Shown in pieces: positions 22,902 through 33,150 of a DNA stretch of 64,000 bases. The DNA lies in NCBI GenBank assembly GCA_958434805.1, contig CAUBDX010000003.1, positions 49,762 through 113,761 of the forward strand, read 5' to 3'. This stretch comes from an uncultured Phocaeicola sp. (lineage in GTDB: Bacteria > Bacteroidota > Bacteroidia > Bacteroidales > Bacteroidaceae). Position 1 is the stretch's first letter; each line of letters opens with the position of its first letter. Below the pieces are notes generated by a model. That model was not told the origin of the DNA. It saw nothing but the letters and a program-made list of their open reading frames with translations, and made no database searches. Position numbers and translations under genes: made by a program.

Positions 22902-24215
22902 TCAATATTTTCCCCGTTGATAAGAGCGATGTCCATAAATAGTGATTATCACAAAACAGATAAATGGCAGGATAAATGAAACATTTACGGCTGGCATATT
23001 CCAAATGGTATTCATATCAATAATACTTGCTTGTAAAGGAGGAAGTACGGAACCTCCTAAAATAGCCATAATCAGGCCGGCTGCTCCAAACTTTGCATCA
23101 TCTCCCAATCCGGTAAGCGCTATGCCATAGATCGTGGGGAACATTAATGACATACAGGCTGAAACAGCTACCAGGCAGTACATACCCCAGATATCCTGGA
23201 AGAAGATGACTCCGGCGGTGAAGCAGCAACCCGCAATGGCAAGTATGGCCAATAATTTACCTGGATTGAGGTAGCGCAAGATGAAGGTACAGATAAAACG
23301 GCTGATACAGAAAATAACCATCGCAATGATATTATATTCTTGTGATAGTACTTCGGCAGCTTTTTCCTCCATACCTTGTGACATGAACAGGCGTGTGCCG
23401 TATTGGATGATGAAGGTCCAACACATAATCTGCGCACCTACATAGAAGAATTGTGCCACCACTCCTTCGCGGTAATGATGGATGGAGAAGATACGCTTCA
23501 GTGTGGGACCGAAATTGATACTGTGAGACTGGTCACCATTTTTGGGCATTTGGGTAAAACGTATCACTAGAAGCATAACTAATATGACTATTCCGATAGT
23601 GAGATAAGGAGCGATCAGTACGGACAGGTCCGCATCTCTTACCATTGCAAATTCTGCCGGGTTTAGTTGGGCTCGTTCTGCCGTATCCATCGGATTTAGT
23701 TTCGCCTGGATAAAGTTCATGGCTACATACATTCCCAGTAAAGAGCCCATAGGGTTAAACGATTGTGCCAGATTGAGACGTCGGGTAGCGGTAGCTTCTG
23801 TTCCCATGGACAAGATGTAAGGGTTGGAACTGGTTTCGAGGAAGGAGAGTCCGCAGGTCAGAATAAAATAAGCTAATAAGAACGGATAGTAGCTGCCTGT
23901 CATTTTAGCGGGAAAGAATAATAAGGCTCCTACGGCATAAAGTCCCAATCCCAGCAGGATACCGGCTTTATAAGAGTATTTACGGATAAACATAGCTGCC
24001 GGAAAAGCCATGGCGAAATATCCGCCATAGAAGGCAACTTGCACCAATGCGCCATCGGTGACACTCATCCGGAAGATTTTAGAGAATGCTTTTACCATCG
24101 GATTGGTGATATCATTGGCGAATCCCCACAGGGCGAAGCAGCAGGTGACTAATATAAACGGTAGTACGTAGCTGACTCCATCTTTGTACAGGATGGGTTG
24201 ATCTGTATCTTTCAT
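22902..24215 (-). CDS. fucP: L-fucose:H+ symporter
   Basis: Major facilitator permease that imports L-fucose across the inner membrane with a proton. 437 residues with about 12 hydrophobic helices. It begins with the FucP-type segment CCFALWGFANDITNPMVKAF and contains GLSFLETSSNPYIL, a signature of the FucP/GluP branch. Last gene of fucR-fucI-fucP. Confidence 0.93.
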   Translation of the reverse strand: MKDTDQPILYKDGVSYVLPFILVTCCFALWGFANDITNPMVKAFSKIFRMSVTDGALVQVAFYGGYFAMAFPAAMFIRKYSYKAGILLGLGLYAVGALLFFPAKMTGSYYPFLLAYFILTCGLSFLETSSNPYILSMGTEATATRRLNLAQSFNPMGSLLGMYVAMNFIQAKLNPMDTAERAQLNPAEFAMVRDADLSVLIAPYLTIGIVILVMLLVIRFTQMPKNGDQSHSINFGPTLKRIFSIHHYREGVVAQFFYVGAQIMCWTFIIQYGTRLFMSQGMEEKAAEVLSQEYNIIAMVIFCISRFICTFILRYLNPGKLLAILAIAGCCFTAGVIFFQDIWGMYCLVAVSACMSLMFPTIYGIALTGLGDDAKFGAAGLIMAILGGSVLPPLQASIIDMNTIWNMPAVNVSFILPFICFVIITIYGHRSYQRGKY

Positions 24216-24253
24216 TTCTTAAATTAAAGATTGAGAATTAAAAATTAAGAAAT

Positions 24254-24315
24254 GAGAATTGAAAACAAAAAGGAGAGGCATATAACCTTTTCTCTGTTTT
24301 TAATTTTCAATTCTC
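24254..24315. repeat. A/T-rich hairpin between fucI and fucP
   Basis: GAGAATTGAAAA (24254-24265) and TTTTCAATTCTC (24304-24315) form a perfect 12-bp stem; a further direct copy, GAGAATT, precedes it at about 24233. It lies within the fuc transcript and could modulate fucP expression. Confidence 0.55.
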
Positions 24316-24325
24316 AATTTATTAA

Positions 24326-26101
24326 CTATTTATAAATGGGTCCGTAAGTTGAGCAAGCTCTGTAGTCGGAACCTTCCTTATCCATACCGAAGGCATTCCA
24401 TGATGCCGGGCGGAAAATCTTGTCGTCTTCTACATTATGCATACAAACAGGAATACGTAGCATAGATGCCAGAGTTATTAAATCCTGTCCGATGTGTCCA
24501 TAGCTGATGGCGCCGTGGTTGGCTCCCCAGTTGTTCATTACCGAATAGACATCACGGAATGCAGGTTTGTCGCATAGGCGGGGTACAAACCAAGTAGTAG
24601 GCCATGTGGGGTCTGTCCGCATGTTCAGTACCTGATGGATTTCCGGATCAATATCTACTGTCCAGCCTTCTGCCAGTTGCAATACTGGGCCTAAGCCTTT
24701 TACCAGATTAAGACGCATCATGGTGACAGGCATACCGCCTTTAGACAAGAAATTGGAAGAGAAACCGCCTCCACGGAAATAGTCGCGATCTGCCGGATAC
24801 CAGGTTGTAGCTTTCAGACAAGCTTCGACATCGGCTTCAGTCATTTCCCAGTTGGGCTTCATGCAGGGCTCTCCCGCTTCATTATGGCTCTCACCGGTAG
24901 CGTCCAGAGTGGTTGCACCAGAGTTGATAAGATGGATGATACCGTTTTTAGCCATTCCGGTAAGTTCTTTGCCGGTGACACGTTTTACTGCTTCGGGGCT
25001 CCAGTAAGTACGGATGTCGGAGAACATCTGTCCACAGCCACTCAGCAGGTGACCGAATAACATGGCAACACCATTGCAAGCATCATTTTCGGTAGCCAGA
25101 ACGTATGCTTCGCGAATGCCGTTCCAGTCGAAAGTGGTGTTGAGCAGTGCTTCACTGAAGTCACCGTTTGGTTTCCAGTCAGTCCATTGGCGTTGCCCCT
25201 GGAAGCCGGCTGCGATGGCATTATGGCCGATAGCTTCTTCTTTGAATCCCATTTCAAGCAATTTCGGGTTGCCGACCATCAAGTCACGCATGATGATAGT
25301 CATTTTTACAATAAATTCCCAGTCGGCATCCTTCTCTTCACGGGTTTTGCGCTTTTCGGGACGGTTCTTAAAGTCTTCCCCTTCGTTGGGCTTGCAATAT
25401 TTTTCAGTCCAGGCCATTGCCTTGGCATATTCTTCATGGTCATAGATTCCTTCTTCCATACGGCGCAGGATCTCAGTTTCGTCCACGCTTTCATTACGTA
25501 TTCCCAGATATTCCTGGAAAAAGTCAGGATCGACAATAGAGCCGGCGATACCCATGCAGACACTACCGAAAGAAAGATAGCTTTTTCCGCGCATATTGGC
25601 TACAGCCATGGCGGCACGGGCGAAACGCAATAGTTTTTCTGCTACATCGGCCGGAATCGTGTTGTCATCCAAATCTTGTACATCGTGTCCGTAAATACCG
25701 AATGCAGGCAGCCCTTTCTGTGCGTGCCCGGCTAATACGGCAGCCAGATAAACGGCTCCCGGACGCTCTGTGCCGTTGAATCCCCAGACTGCTTTCGGCC
25801 AGTGCGGGTGCATATCCATTGTTTCGGAGCCATAGCACCAGCAACTGGTTACGGTAATGGTGGCACCTACTCCTTCGCGTTCGAATTTCTCGGCACAAGC
25901 GGCGCTTTCGGCTACACGACCGATGGTGCTGTCTGCTATTACACATTCCACGGGGCTTCCGTCACCGTTTTTCAAGTTGGATGAAATCAGTTCGGCAACA
26001 GCTTTTGCCAGGTTCATAGTCTTGTCTTCAAGGCTTTCGCGGACACCACCCTGGCGGCCGTCGATAGTGGGACGAATCCCGATTTTAGGATACTTTTTCA
26101 T
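24326..26101 (-). CDS. fucI: L-fucose isomerase
   Basis: Converts L-fucose to L-fuculose, the first catabolic step, with Mn2+. The start at 26101 ([15 protein letters not shown]) gives 591 residues, the same length as the E. coli enzyme; the ORF could start 3 codons earlier. Metal/catalytic residues Glu338 (ATENDACNG) and Asp362 ([12 protein letters not shown]) match E. coli Glu337 and Asp361. The gene lies 21 nt or so after fucR. No fuculokinase or fuculose-phosphate aldolase gene is adjacent. Confidence 0.97.
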   Translation of the reverse strand: MKKYPKIGIRPTIDGRQGGVRESLEDKTMNLAKAVAELISSNLKNGDGSPVECVIADSTIGRVAESAACAEKFEREGVGATITVTSCWCYGSETMDMHPHWPKAVWGFNGTERPGAVYLAAVLAGHAQKGLPAFGIYGHDVQDLDDNTIPADVAEKLLRFARAAMAVANMRGKSYLSFGSVCMGIAGSIVDPDFFQEYLGIRNESVDETEILRRMEEGIYDHEEYAKAMAWTEKYCKPNEGEDFKNRPEKRKTREEKDADWEFIVKMTIIMRDLMVGNPKLLEMGFKEEAIGHNAIAAGFQGQRQWTDWKPNGDFSEALLNTTFDWNGIREAYVLATENDACNGVAMLFGHLLSGCGQMFSDIRTYWSPEAVKRVTGKELTGMAKNGIIHLINSGATTLDATGESHNEAGEPCMKPNWEMTEADVEACLKATTWYPADRDYFRGGGFSSNFLSKGGMPVTMMRLNLVKGLGPVLQLAEGWTVDIDPEIHQVLNMRTDPTWPTTWFVPRLCDKPAFRDVYSVMNNWGANHGAISYGHIGQDLITLASMLRIPVCMHNVEDDKIFRPASWNAFGMDKEGSDYRACSTYGPIYK

Positions 26102-26122
26102 GATATACATAGGTTTTAGTTG

Positions 26123-27103
26123 TTAAATTGAATTTCTTAAATGGACTTCGGTAGGGAGATAAGTTCTTATTTCCTGTCCGGTTAGTACAAATTCTGCGGC
26201 TTTCCGCCCCAGCTCTTCCCAGTTGATACTGAGTACCGTAATCCCTTGGTCTATTACCTCGTAGGCAGGAGTGTCATTGTAGGCTATCAGTCCGAAATCT
26301 TCTCCGCATTTCAGCCCGGTTGTCCGGCTTTGCTTGATTATATTGACTACCTCTATCTGACGGATTGCAATGTATACTTCTCCTTTACGGACTTGTATCC
26401 GGTCTGTATTTTCCACAATGGCTGAATCAATGTGATAATCCTGACAGAAACAATTGAAATACTGACAACTGCTACGGGGGTGTTTGATGTCTTCGGGAAA
26501 TAAAAGTACTAGTCTCTGATATTTTCTCAGATGTTCTTTCAATGCGGCCAATGCATGATAAAAGGAATCGTCAAAATCCTGACATACGTATGAATAATCC
26601 TTTTTATCGAACTTCCCGAAATCCAACAGCAGCAACTTAGACGAATCTATTTTGTAAAGATGGGGGGATAGTTTCTCATTGTCGAAGTTCATCACAATGT
26701 ATTTATTGTATCTGCCTATTGATTCACGTAAGATGGTATTGAAAAGTCGTTCATTATATTGATGAAACAATAAATCTACTTTGTAGTTGATGGATAGTTT
26801 TTTGATAAAACTATTATATAACGAGTATTTAAAGGGAGAATATTCGTCCAGCAGAAGCAGAATGTTTGTAAGCTTGTTGGTAACGTAGTAACCTTTTCCC
26901 GGAGTAGAGTCTATTATTCCCCGGTCTTTTAAATCAATGAATGCTTTGAACACCGTATCCCGCGACACTTGATACTCACGGCTCAGTTTGTTGATGGACG
27001 GTAATGTGCAGTCCGATTTATATTTGCCCATGGAAATCTCCTGACTGAGTAAATCAGCCAGTTGTTTCACTTTAGTGGTCTGCTGTCCAAAGGTAACTTT
27101 CAT
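26123..27103 (-). CDS. fucR: GntR family regulator, probable fucose repressor FucR
   Basis: Transcription regulator of 326 residues: winged HTH of GntR type at residues 10-75 (CTLPSINKLSREYQVSRDTV), then a periplasmic-binding-protein-like effector domain. In B. thetaiotaomicron an L-fucose-responsive repressor of this class heads the fuc cluster. Position directly before fucI on the same strand supports that role here. Naming rests on context as well as domains. Confidence 0.82.
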   Translation of the reverse strand: MKVTFGQQTTKVKQLADLLSQEISMGKYKSDCTLPSINKLSREYQVSRDTVFKAFIDLKDRGIIDSTPGKGYYVTNKLTNILLLLDEYSPFKYSLYNSFIKKLSINYKVDLLFHQYNERLFNTILRESIGRYNKYIVMNFDNEKLSPHLYKIDSSKLLLLDFGKFDKKDYSYVCQDFDDSFYHALAALKEHLRKYQRLVLLFPEDIKHPRSSCQYFNCFCQDYHIDSAIVENTDRIQVRKGEVYIAIRQIEVVNIIKQSRTTGLKCGEDFGLIAYNDTPAYEVIDQGITVLSINWEELGRKAAEFVLTGQEIRTYLPTEVHLRNSI

Positions 27104-27312
27104 GAACTGTTTAAGGTTTTACGCGGACAATGCAAACTGTGCTGAACTGTCCCGATGCAAAGGAATGCAATTTATTCATAAACAGCAAGATGAAAAGGTA
27201 TGTTTTATAACACAAGAATCGAAGCTTCTATATCGATTTCCGGAAGAATGTGTAGTACGTACTAATCAAATAATATAATTAGAGTATTTGCCGAAGTATA
27301 TTAACCGCATTA

Positions 27313-27462
27313 CAGAACAAAGGGAGGGAGTCGTGTCTTGCCGGTGCGCCGGATATTGTTTTGCTGGTTTGTGAAATGATTGCCGGGCGTATGAATGCAA
27401 AATTGACTCGGGATATGGAATTTAAAGACGGACTGCATTTTATCATCGAACTTCCTCTATAA
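27313..27462 (+). pseudogene. Possible remnant of a gene 3' end
   Basis: An open frame of about 49 codons without a start, ending ...MNAKLTRDMEFKDGLHFIIELPL. The pattern (LLVCEMIAGRMNAKL then a GLxFxIxLPL end) resembles the end of a histidine kinase ATPase domain, but it is too short to be sure. Nothing upstream supplies the rest. It lies in the 448-nt gap between fucR and gpmI, where I see no other gene. Confidence 0.3.
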
Positions 27463-27484
27463 AAAATAGGTGAAACATTATTCA

Positions 27485-27509
27485 TTGACAGGGCTTTTTT
27501 GTACCTTTG
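27485..27509 (+). promoter_or_regulatory. Promoter of gpmI
   Basis: TACCTTTG at 27502-27509, 42 nt before the start codon, a strong match to the Bacteroides -7 consensus. TTGACA at 27485-27490 is close by but the spacing is short (14 nt), so the true -33 may be weak. Confidence 0.7.
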
Positions 27510-27551
27510 CACCCGGAAAAAGCAAGGATAAACTTTAAACAAAATAAGATT

Positions 27552-29066
27552 ATGAGTAAAAAAGCCCTTTTAATGATTCTTGATGGTTGGGGTATCGGCG
27601 ATCAAGGTAAAGACGATGTAATCTTTAACACTCCCACTCCTTACTGGGATTCTCTGTTGGCAAACTATCCGCACTCTGAATTGCAGGCTAGCGGTGAGAA
27701 CGTTGGTTTGCCCGACGGACAGATGGGTAACTCCGAAGTAGGACACTTGAATATCGGTGCAGGACGTATCGTTTATCAGGATTTGGTAAAGATTAACCGT
27801 GCATGTGCCGACAACAGCATAATGAAGAATCCCGAGATTGTTTCCGCTTTCTCTTACGCAAAGGAAAATGGCAAGAACATCCACTTTATGGGATTGACTT
27901 CAAACGGTGGTGTACACAGTTCATTCGATCATTTGTTCAAACTTTGCGATATCTCTAAAGAATATGGCATTGAAAATACATTTATCCACTGCTTTATGGA
28001 TGGTCGTGACACAGACCCGAAGAGTGGTAAAGGCTTTATCGAACAACTGACTGCGCACTGTGAAAAATCAGCCGGTAAAATCGCTTCTATCGTTGGTCGC
28101 TTCTATGCTATGGATCGTGACAAGCGTTGGGAACGTGTGAAAGAAGCATACGACCTGTTGGTTGAAGGTAAAGGAAAGCAAGCCACCGATATGGTTCAGG
28201 CTATGCAGGAATCATACGATGAAGGTGTTACAGATGAATTCATCAAACCGATCAATAATTCTACCGTAGACGGTACCATCAAAGAAGGTGATGTGGTTAT
28301 CTTCTTCAACTACCGTAACGACCGTGCCAAGGAATTGACTGTTGTGCTGACTCAACAGGATATGCCGGAACAAGGTATGCATACTATTCCGGGCTTGCAG
28401 TTTTATTGCATGACTCCGTATGATGCGTCTTTCAAGGGTGTTCATATTCTGTTCGACAAGGAAAATGTTCAAAATACGTTGGGTGAATATCTGGCTGCTA
28501 ACGGTAAGACTCAGTTACACATTGCAGAAACGGAAAAGTATGCTCACGTGACTTTCTTCTTCAATGGTGGTCGTGAAACTCCGTATGATGCCGAAGAGCG
28601 TATCTTGGTTCCATCTCCGAAAGTGGCTACTTACGACTTGAAGCCTGAGATGAGTGCTTATGAAGTGAAGGATAAATTGGTAGAAGCCATCAAGACCCAG
28701 AAATTCGATTTCATTGTCGTGAATTACGCTAATGGTGATATGGTAGGTCATACAGGTATCTATGACGCTATTGAAAAAGCAGTGAAGGCTATTGACGAGT
28801 GCGTGAAAGATACAGTGGAAGCTGCCAAGGCTAATGATTATGAAGTAATCATTATTGCCGACCACGGTAATGCCGACCATGCACTGAATGAAGATGGTAC
28901 ACCTAATACGGCTCACTCTTTGAACCCTGTTCCATTTGTATATGTAACAGAGAACAAGAATGCTAAAGTGGAAAATGGTGTATTGGCAGATGTTGCTCCT
29001 TCTATCTTGCACATTTTGGGCATGCCCCAGCCTGCCGACATGACCGGACGGGATTTGATAAAATAA
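27552..29066 (+). CDS. gpmI: 2,3-bisphosphoglycerate-independent phosphoglycerate mutase
   Basis: Glycolytic enzyme interconverting 3- and 2-phosphoglycerate with two Mn2+ ions. The start at [17 protein letters not shown] (27552) is chosen over an ATG 15 codons earlier that overlaps the leader. 504 residues. Metal-binding LDGWG, the phosphoserine loop [12 protein letters not shown], and the C-terminal metal motif [10 protein letters not shown] are all present. The promoter directly upstream indicates its own transcription unit. Confidence 0.97.
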
Positions 29067-29086
29067 TGTAGAAAGTATATTTATTT

Positions 29087-29150
29087 GTCATTCTGAACAA
29101 GGTGAGGAATCTGTAATGAAGCATGGATTCGTCACTTTGTCCGGAATGAC
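29087..29150. repeat. Intergenic inverted repeat, GTCATTCTGA family, copy 3
   Basis: Left arm from 29087 (GTCATTCTGAACAAGG...) and right arm ending 29150 (...TTGTCCGGAATGAC) are imperfect inverted copies. Located between gpmI and the DUF3109 gene, 20 nt past the gpmI stop. Confidence 0.75.
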
Positions 29151-29168
29151 ATTTTAATTTAATAAGAG

Positions 29169-29750
29169 ATGATACAGATAGATGATGTTGTAATCTCCCT
29201 TGATGTGTTTCGTGAGAAATTTCTTTGTAATCTCGATGCCTGCAAAGGTGAGTGCTGCATAGAGGGAGATGCCGGTGCACCGGTGGAATTGGATGAAGTG
29301 GAAAAACTGGAAGAGGTGCTTCCTGTTATTTGGGACGAGCTTTCACCCGAGGCACGGACGGTGATTGATAAGCAGGGAGTGGTTTATACAGATGAAGAGG
29401 GCGATTTGGTAACTTCCATCGTCAATCAGAAAGATTGTGTATTTACCTGTTATGACGAGAAAGGGTATTGTTATTGTGCCATCGAGAAAGCCTTCCGGGC
29501 AGGTAAGACCGATTTCTATAAACCAATCTCTTGTCATCTTTATCCCATCCGTATAGGTGATTATGGCCCTTATAAAGCGGTGAATTATCATCGTTGGGAT
29601 GTATGTAAAGCCGCCGTGTTATTGGGAAAAAAAGAGAACCTTCCTGTATACAAGTTCTTAAAGGAACCGTTGGTGCGGAAATTTGGTGAAGAATGGTATA
29701 AAGAGCTGGAGGTTGCGGCAGAAGAATTGAAGAAAAGAGGAATGATTTAA
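29169..29750 (+). CDS. DUF3109 family cysteine-rich protein
   Basis: 193 residues with eight or more cysteines arranged as CNLDACKGECC near the N-terminus, KDCVFTC and GYCYCAIE in the middle, and a SCHLYPIR motif. This cysteine spacing resembles the YkgJ/DUF3109 group, thought to bind a zinc ion or iron-sulfur cluster. No enzymatic role is known. It lies after gpmI beyond a repeat and before a porin gene. Confidence 0.85.
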   Translation: MIQIDDVVISLDVFREKFLCNLDACKGECCIEGDAGAPVELDEVEKLEEVLPVIWDELSPEARTVIDKQGVVYTDEEGDLVTSIVNQKDCVFTCYDEKGYCYCAIEKAFRAGKTDFYKPISCHLYPIRIGDYGPYKAVNYHRWDVCKAAVLLGKKENLPVYKFLKEPLVRKFGEEWYKELEVAAEELKKRGMI

Positions 29751-29816
29751 GCATCTTCGGTTTTATTATCCCTGATTTATTACATTAACCGAAATTTAAT
29801 ACTACGAAAATACCCC

Positions 29817-31004
29817 ATGAAAAGACTACTCTTGTCATGCTGTATCTTATTATGCGTCGTATTGACTTTGAAGGCGCAAGAACAGCCGTTAATCAGTCCG
29901 GATGATTCTATCCGTAGTTTGGTGGGACGTTTGTTTCCTAATAGCAATCCGAATCTTTCGGCACACATGAACCTGCAATTCTCCACTTCGGGAGTTGCCA
30001 ACTTTATTGAAGGAGATTTAGAGGATGCCTCTTTTAAACTGAATCGTGTAAAACTGGAGATATTAGGTTCTTTCAGTAAACAATTTTCTTATCATTTCCG
30101 TCAGTCGTTTAATAAATACAGCAATCCCCACTCGTTGGATAATTTGTCCTCTTCCATTGAGTATGCTTTGGTGAATTGGAAAATGTCTGATAAATTCACG
30201 TTGACTGCCGGAAAACAAGATATCGCTTTGGGTGGCTATGAATATTATGTCAATGCCATCAAAGTCCGCGAGTATAGTGAGTTTAATGATAACATCAGTT
30301 GTTATCAGGCAGGAGTGGCGGGAAGATTCAATCTGTCATCCACCAATGAGTTGGTGCTTCAGGTAGTAAATAACCGTAGTGGAGAAAATGATGAAACCTA
30401 TCTTTACGGTTTGCCGCAAGGAGTGGAAAAAGCTAAAGTTCCTGTTCTGTCAACAGTCAATTGGAACGGGTTCTTCTTTGATAACGCGGTACAATTACGA
30501 TATGCGGCCTCATATGGGCAGCTGGCGGAAGGTAAGAATCTTTGTTGTTTTACGGCGGGTAATATTTATGAGAAAGGCCCTGTTATTGCTTATATTGATT
30601 TAATGTATTCTCGTGAAGGGCTGGATAGCAAAGGCATTATCAGTGATTTGCAAGGTCCTGTTTTAACAGCTCCGTCCACGGCGCAGAATGCGGAATACTT
30701 TAGTACCGTGGTAAACTTTGACTATCGCGTTCATCCCAATTGGAATCTTTATTTGAAAGGCGCTTATGAGAGGGCAGGCATTTATAAAGCAAACGGGCAT
30801 TTTGAGAAAGGGCTTTATCGTACTACATGGAATGCGCAGGCGTGTGTGGAATATTTCCCGATGCGTAATAGTGAACTGCTTATCTTTGCCCATCTTTTAT
30901 ATAAAGGGCATCATTTGACCCGGCGTGCGCAGGCTTTGGGAAGCACGAGTCCGGACACGCAACGTATTTCTGTCGGGTTGGTTTACTCTATTCCCGTTTT
31001 TTGA
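29817..31004 (+). CDS. OprO/OprP-type (phosphate-selective) porin
   Basis: Outer membrane beta-barrel of 395 residues with a signal peptide (cleavage near LKAQEQP). The central part matches the phosphate-selective porin O/P family (FKLNRVKLEILGSFSKQFSYHF, TAGKQDIALGGYEYY), and the protein ends in an aromatic residue (VYSIPVF). Phosphate or polyphosphate passage is the family assignment; selectivity cannot be judged here. Array B begins 38 nt after the stop. Confidence 0.8.
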   Translation: MKRLLLSCCILLCVVLTLKAQEQPLISPDDSIRSLVGRLFPNSNPNLSAHMNLQFSTSGVANFIEGDLEDASFKLNRVKLEILGSFSKQFSYHFRQSFNKYSNPHSLDNLSSSIEYALVNWKMSDKFTLTAGKQDIALGGYEYYVNAIKVREYSEFNDNISCYQAGVAGRFNLSSTNELVLQVVNNRSGENDETYLYGLPQGVEKAKVPVLSTVNWNGFFFDNAVQLRYAASYGQLAEGKNLCCFTAGNIYEKGPVIAYIDLMYSREGLDSKGIISDLQGPVLTAPSTAQNAEYFSTVVNFDYRVHPNWNLYLKGAYERAGIYKANGHFEKGLYRTTWNAQACVEYFPMRNSELLIFAHLLYKGHHLTRRAQALGSTSPDTQRISVGLVYSIPVF

Positions 31005-31042
31005 TGTTCCTTATCATATCTTCACTCCGTTCCGTTTGATAT

Positions 31043-31130
31043 TTCACATGGGTGAAGCAACTGCTTCACCCATGTGACAACGGCTGTTTACCTAAGTGAA
31101 ATCGCTTCTTCACCAAGGTGAAGCAATGAA
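31043..31130. repeat. 4 x 22-bp tandem array B
   Basis: Four exact 22-bp steps starting at 31043, 31065, 31087 and 31109. Each starts with an imperfect dyad of the form TTCACCnnGGTGAA: TTCACATGGGTGAA, TTCACCCATGTGAC, TTTACCTAAGTGAA, TTCACCAAGGTGAA. Units 1 and 2 also fold into one hairpin of about 15 bp (31044-31077). It lies between the porin gene and the subtilase promoter. The fourth unit is very close to that of array C. Confidence 0.8.
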
Positions 31131-31199
31131 CGCAGCCGGACAAAAATACAAGAAAAAAGGCTTACCTTTTTATTTCAATGAGGTTGTTTCCCCTTTTCA

Positions 31200-31229
31200 T
31201 TGCAAGACCGGGGAAATACGCTATATTTG
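31200..31229 (+). promoter_or_regulatory. Promoter of the subtilase and PorV-like pair
   Basis: TTG (31200-31202), 19-nt spacer, TATATTTG (31222-31229): close to the ideal Bacteroides sigma-ABfr promoter. The start codon follows 42 nt later. Confidence 0.8.
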
Positions 31230-31271
31230 TGAAATAATTAATTACTTCAACTAACAACACAGAATATTATA

Positions 31272-33128
31272 ATGAAAAAGACTGTCCTTTTTTTTCTGAT
31301 GATTATATTGATAGCCTCGTGCCATCAAGAAGAAATTCCTTCTGTTTCCGATAAACCGGAAGGGAATCAGCTGATTTTTGATTTATCAGATGAAGATGCA
31401 CTTCAGGGTTGTATTTATGTGAAACTGAAAGAAGAACCTACAGAAGAGGTGCAGATAAGGAGTATTGGCAACACGGTAAGGACAGGAATTAAGGTGTTGG
31501 ACCGGGCTGCCTCTTCTTTGAAAATAGAGAGAATGGAACGTACGTTTCCCTACGCCGGCAAATTTGAAGAACGTACTCGTAAGGAGGGGCTTCATTTATG
31601 GTACAATGTTTGGTTCTCCAAAGACACATCAGCGACTCGTGCAGCTGCTGAAGTAGCTTTTCTAGATGGTATTGAAATGGCTGTTCCTGTTCCTAAGATA
31701 GTTTCCAGGGCAAGGCCGGAAACAGTATGGGATATGTATGGTATCAGAGTGGGGGAGTGGTTGTTCAATGATCCGGATTTATCCAAACAATGGTATTTTG
31801 ATAATCCCGGTACAGAATCCTGGCAGAGGGAAGGTGCGGATATCCGTTTAGTTGATGTGTGGAAACAATACAATGGGAATCCGGCTATTATTGTAGCGGT
31901 TGTAGATGGCGGCATTAATCAGGAGCATCCTGATTTGCAGGATAATTTATGGACGAATCCGGGTGAGATACCAAAGAATGGTATAGATGATGATGGCAAT
32001 GGGTATATAGATGATGTACATGGTTATAATTTTGTAGATGATAATGCAATTTTGGTCCCTCATCGTCACGGAACTCATGTGGCGGGTACTATTGGTGCGA
32101 CAAATAATAATGAAACAGGTATCAGCAGCATTGCAGGAGGGAACGGAACTCCCGGCAGTGGGGTGAAACTCATGAGTTGCCAAATTTTAAAAAGTCTGAC
32201 TTCCACTGGAGGAGAAGTCGCTTCTGATCCGTTTATTGCTGCCGCTATTAAATATGGTGCTGATAATGGAGCTGTTATCAGTCAGAATAGTTGGGGATAC
32301 GCTGTCGGAACGGGGAGGAATACCTCTTCATATATTAATCCTGTACATAAGGAAGCCATTGATTACTTTATAAAATATGCCGGATGTGATAACAACGGAG
32401 AGCAACTTGACGGAAGTCCAATGAAAGGAGGGATTGTATTGTTTGCATCAGGCAATGCGAATACTTCTGACCCCAGGATAGCGGCGCCGGCTGATTATGA
32501 CAAGGTAGTTGCGGTTGCAGCCATTGAGGCCGATTATAGAAAGGCTTCTTATTCCAATTATGGTACATATATGGATATTTCTGCTCCCGGAGGAGCATTG
32601 AACGGAGATGGGCGGATATGGAGTACGACTACAAAACTGGCCGGTAATTATGAATATCTGGCCGGTACATCTATGGCGTGTCCGCTGGTCAGCGGTGTGG
32701 CAGCACTGGTGATAGAGAAGTATGGGGTAGGCAAGAAAGGTTTTACACCGGAAACTCTGAAGGAAATCCTCTATCAAAGCGCATACGATTTGGATGAATA
32801 TAATCCGAGGTATACCGGCCAGTTGGGGCACGGATGCGTGGATGCCACAGCTGCTTTAAAGATAGATGTTTCTAATCTTCATCCTTTTACATTGAAGTCC
32901 AATCAGGTAACTGATAATACTCTGATATTTAGTGTAAGCAGCAGTATGGCTGGTAATGGAGAACTGACTTTGTATAATGGCATTGGCAATAAGGTGCTGA
33001 GTCTTCATTTGGAACTTGAAGCCGCCTCCTTGCATTCTGTGGACATAACCAAGCTTTCTGCCGGATATTATACATTGGTGTACCGAGCGAACGGGATGGA
33101 GATCAGAGAGAAATTTATCAAGTACTAA
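31272..33128 (+). CDS. S8 family (subtilisin-like) serine protease lipoprotein with C-terminal sorting-like domain
   Basis: 618 residues. Lipoprotein signal (LIASC, Cys17). Residues about 35-140 look like a fervidolysin-type propeptide (GCIYVKLKEE). The catalytic domain has the triad Asp212 (VDGGINQEHPD), His266 (RHGTHVAG) and Ser467 (GTSMACPLVSG). The last 75 residues (LTLYNGIGNKVLSL ... DITKLSAGYYTLVY ... KFIKY) resemble the type A sorting domain of type IX secretion substrates. A lipobox plus such a domain is an odd combination. A PorV-like gene starts 22 nt downstream. Substrate unknown. Confidence 0.88.
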   Translation: MKKTVLFFLMIILIASCHQEEIPSVSDKPEGNQLIFDLSDEDALQGCIYVKLKEEPTEEVQIRSIGNTVRTGIKVLDRAASSLKIERMERTFPYAGKFEERTRKEGLHLWYNVWFSKDTSATRAAAEVAFLDGIEMAVPVPKIVSRARPETVWDMYGIRVGEWLFNDPDLSKQWYFDNPGTESWQREGADIRLVDVWKQYNGNPAIIVAVVDGGINQEHPDLQDNLWTNPGEIPKNGIDDDGNGYIDDVHGYNFVDDNAILVPHRHGTHVAGTIGATNNNETGISSIAGGNGTPGSGVKLMSCQILKSLTSTGGEVASDPFIAAAIKYGADNGAVISQNSWGYAVGTGRNTSSYINPVHKEAIDYFIKYAGCDNNGEQLDGSPMKGGIVLFASGNANTSDPRIAAPADYDKVVAVAAIEADYRKASYSNYGTYMDISAPGGALNGDGRIWSTTTKLAGNYEYLAGTSMACPLVSGVAALVIEKYGVGKKGFTPETLKEILYQSAYDLDEYNPRYTGQLGHGCVDATAALKIDVSNLHPFTLKSNQVTDNTLIFSVSSSMAGNGELTLYNGIGNKVLSLHLELEAASLHSVDITKLSAGYYTLVYRANGMEIREKFIKY

Positions 33129-33150
33129 TCCTGATAAAATGAAATAGGAC

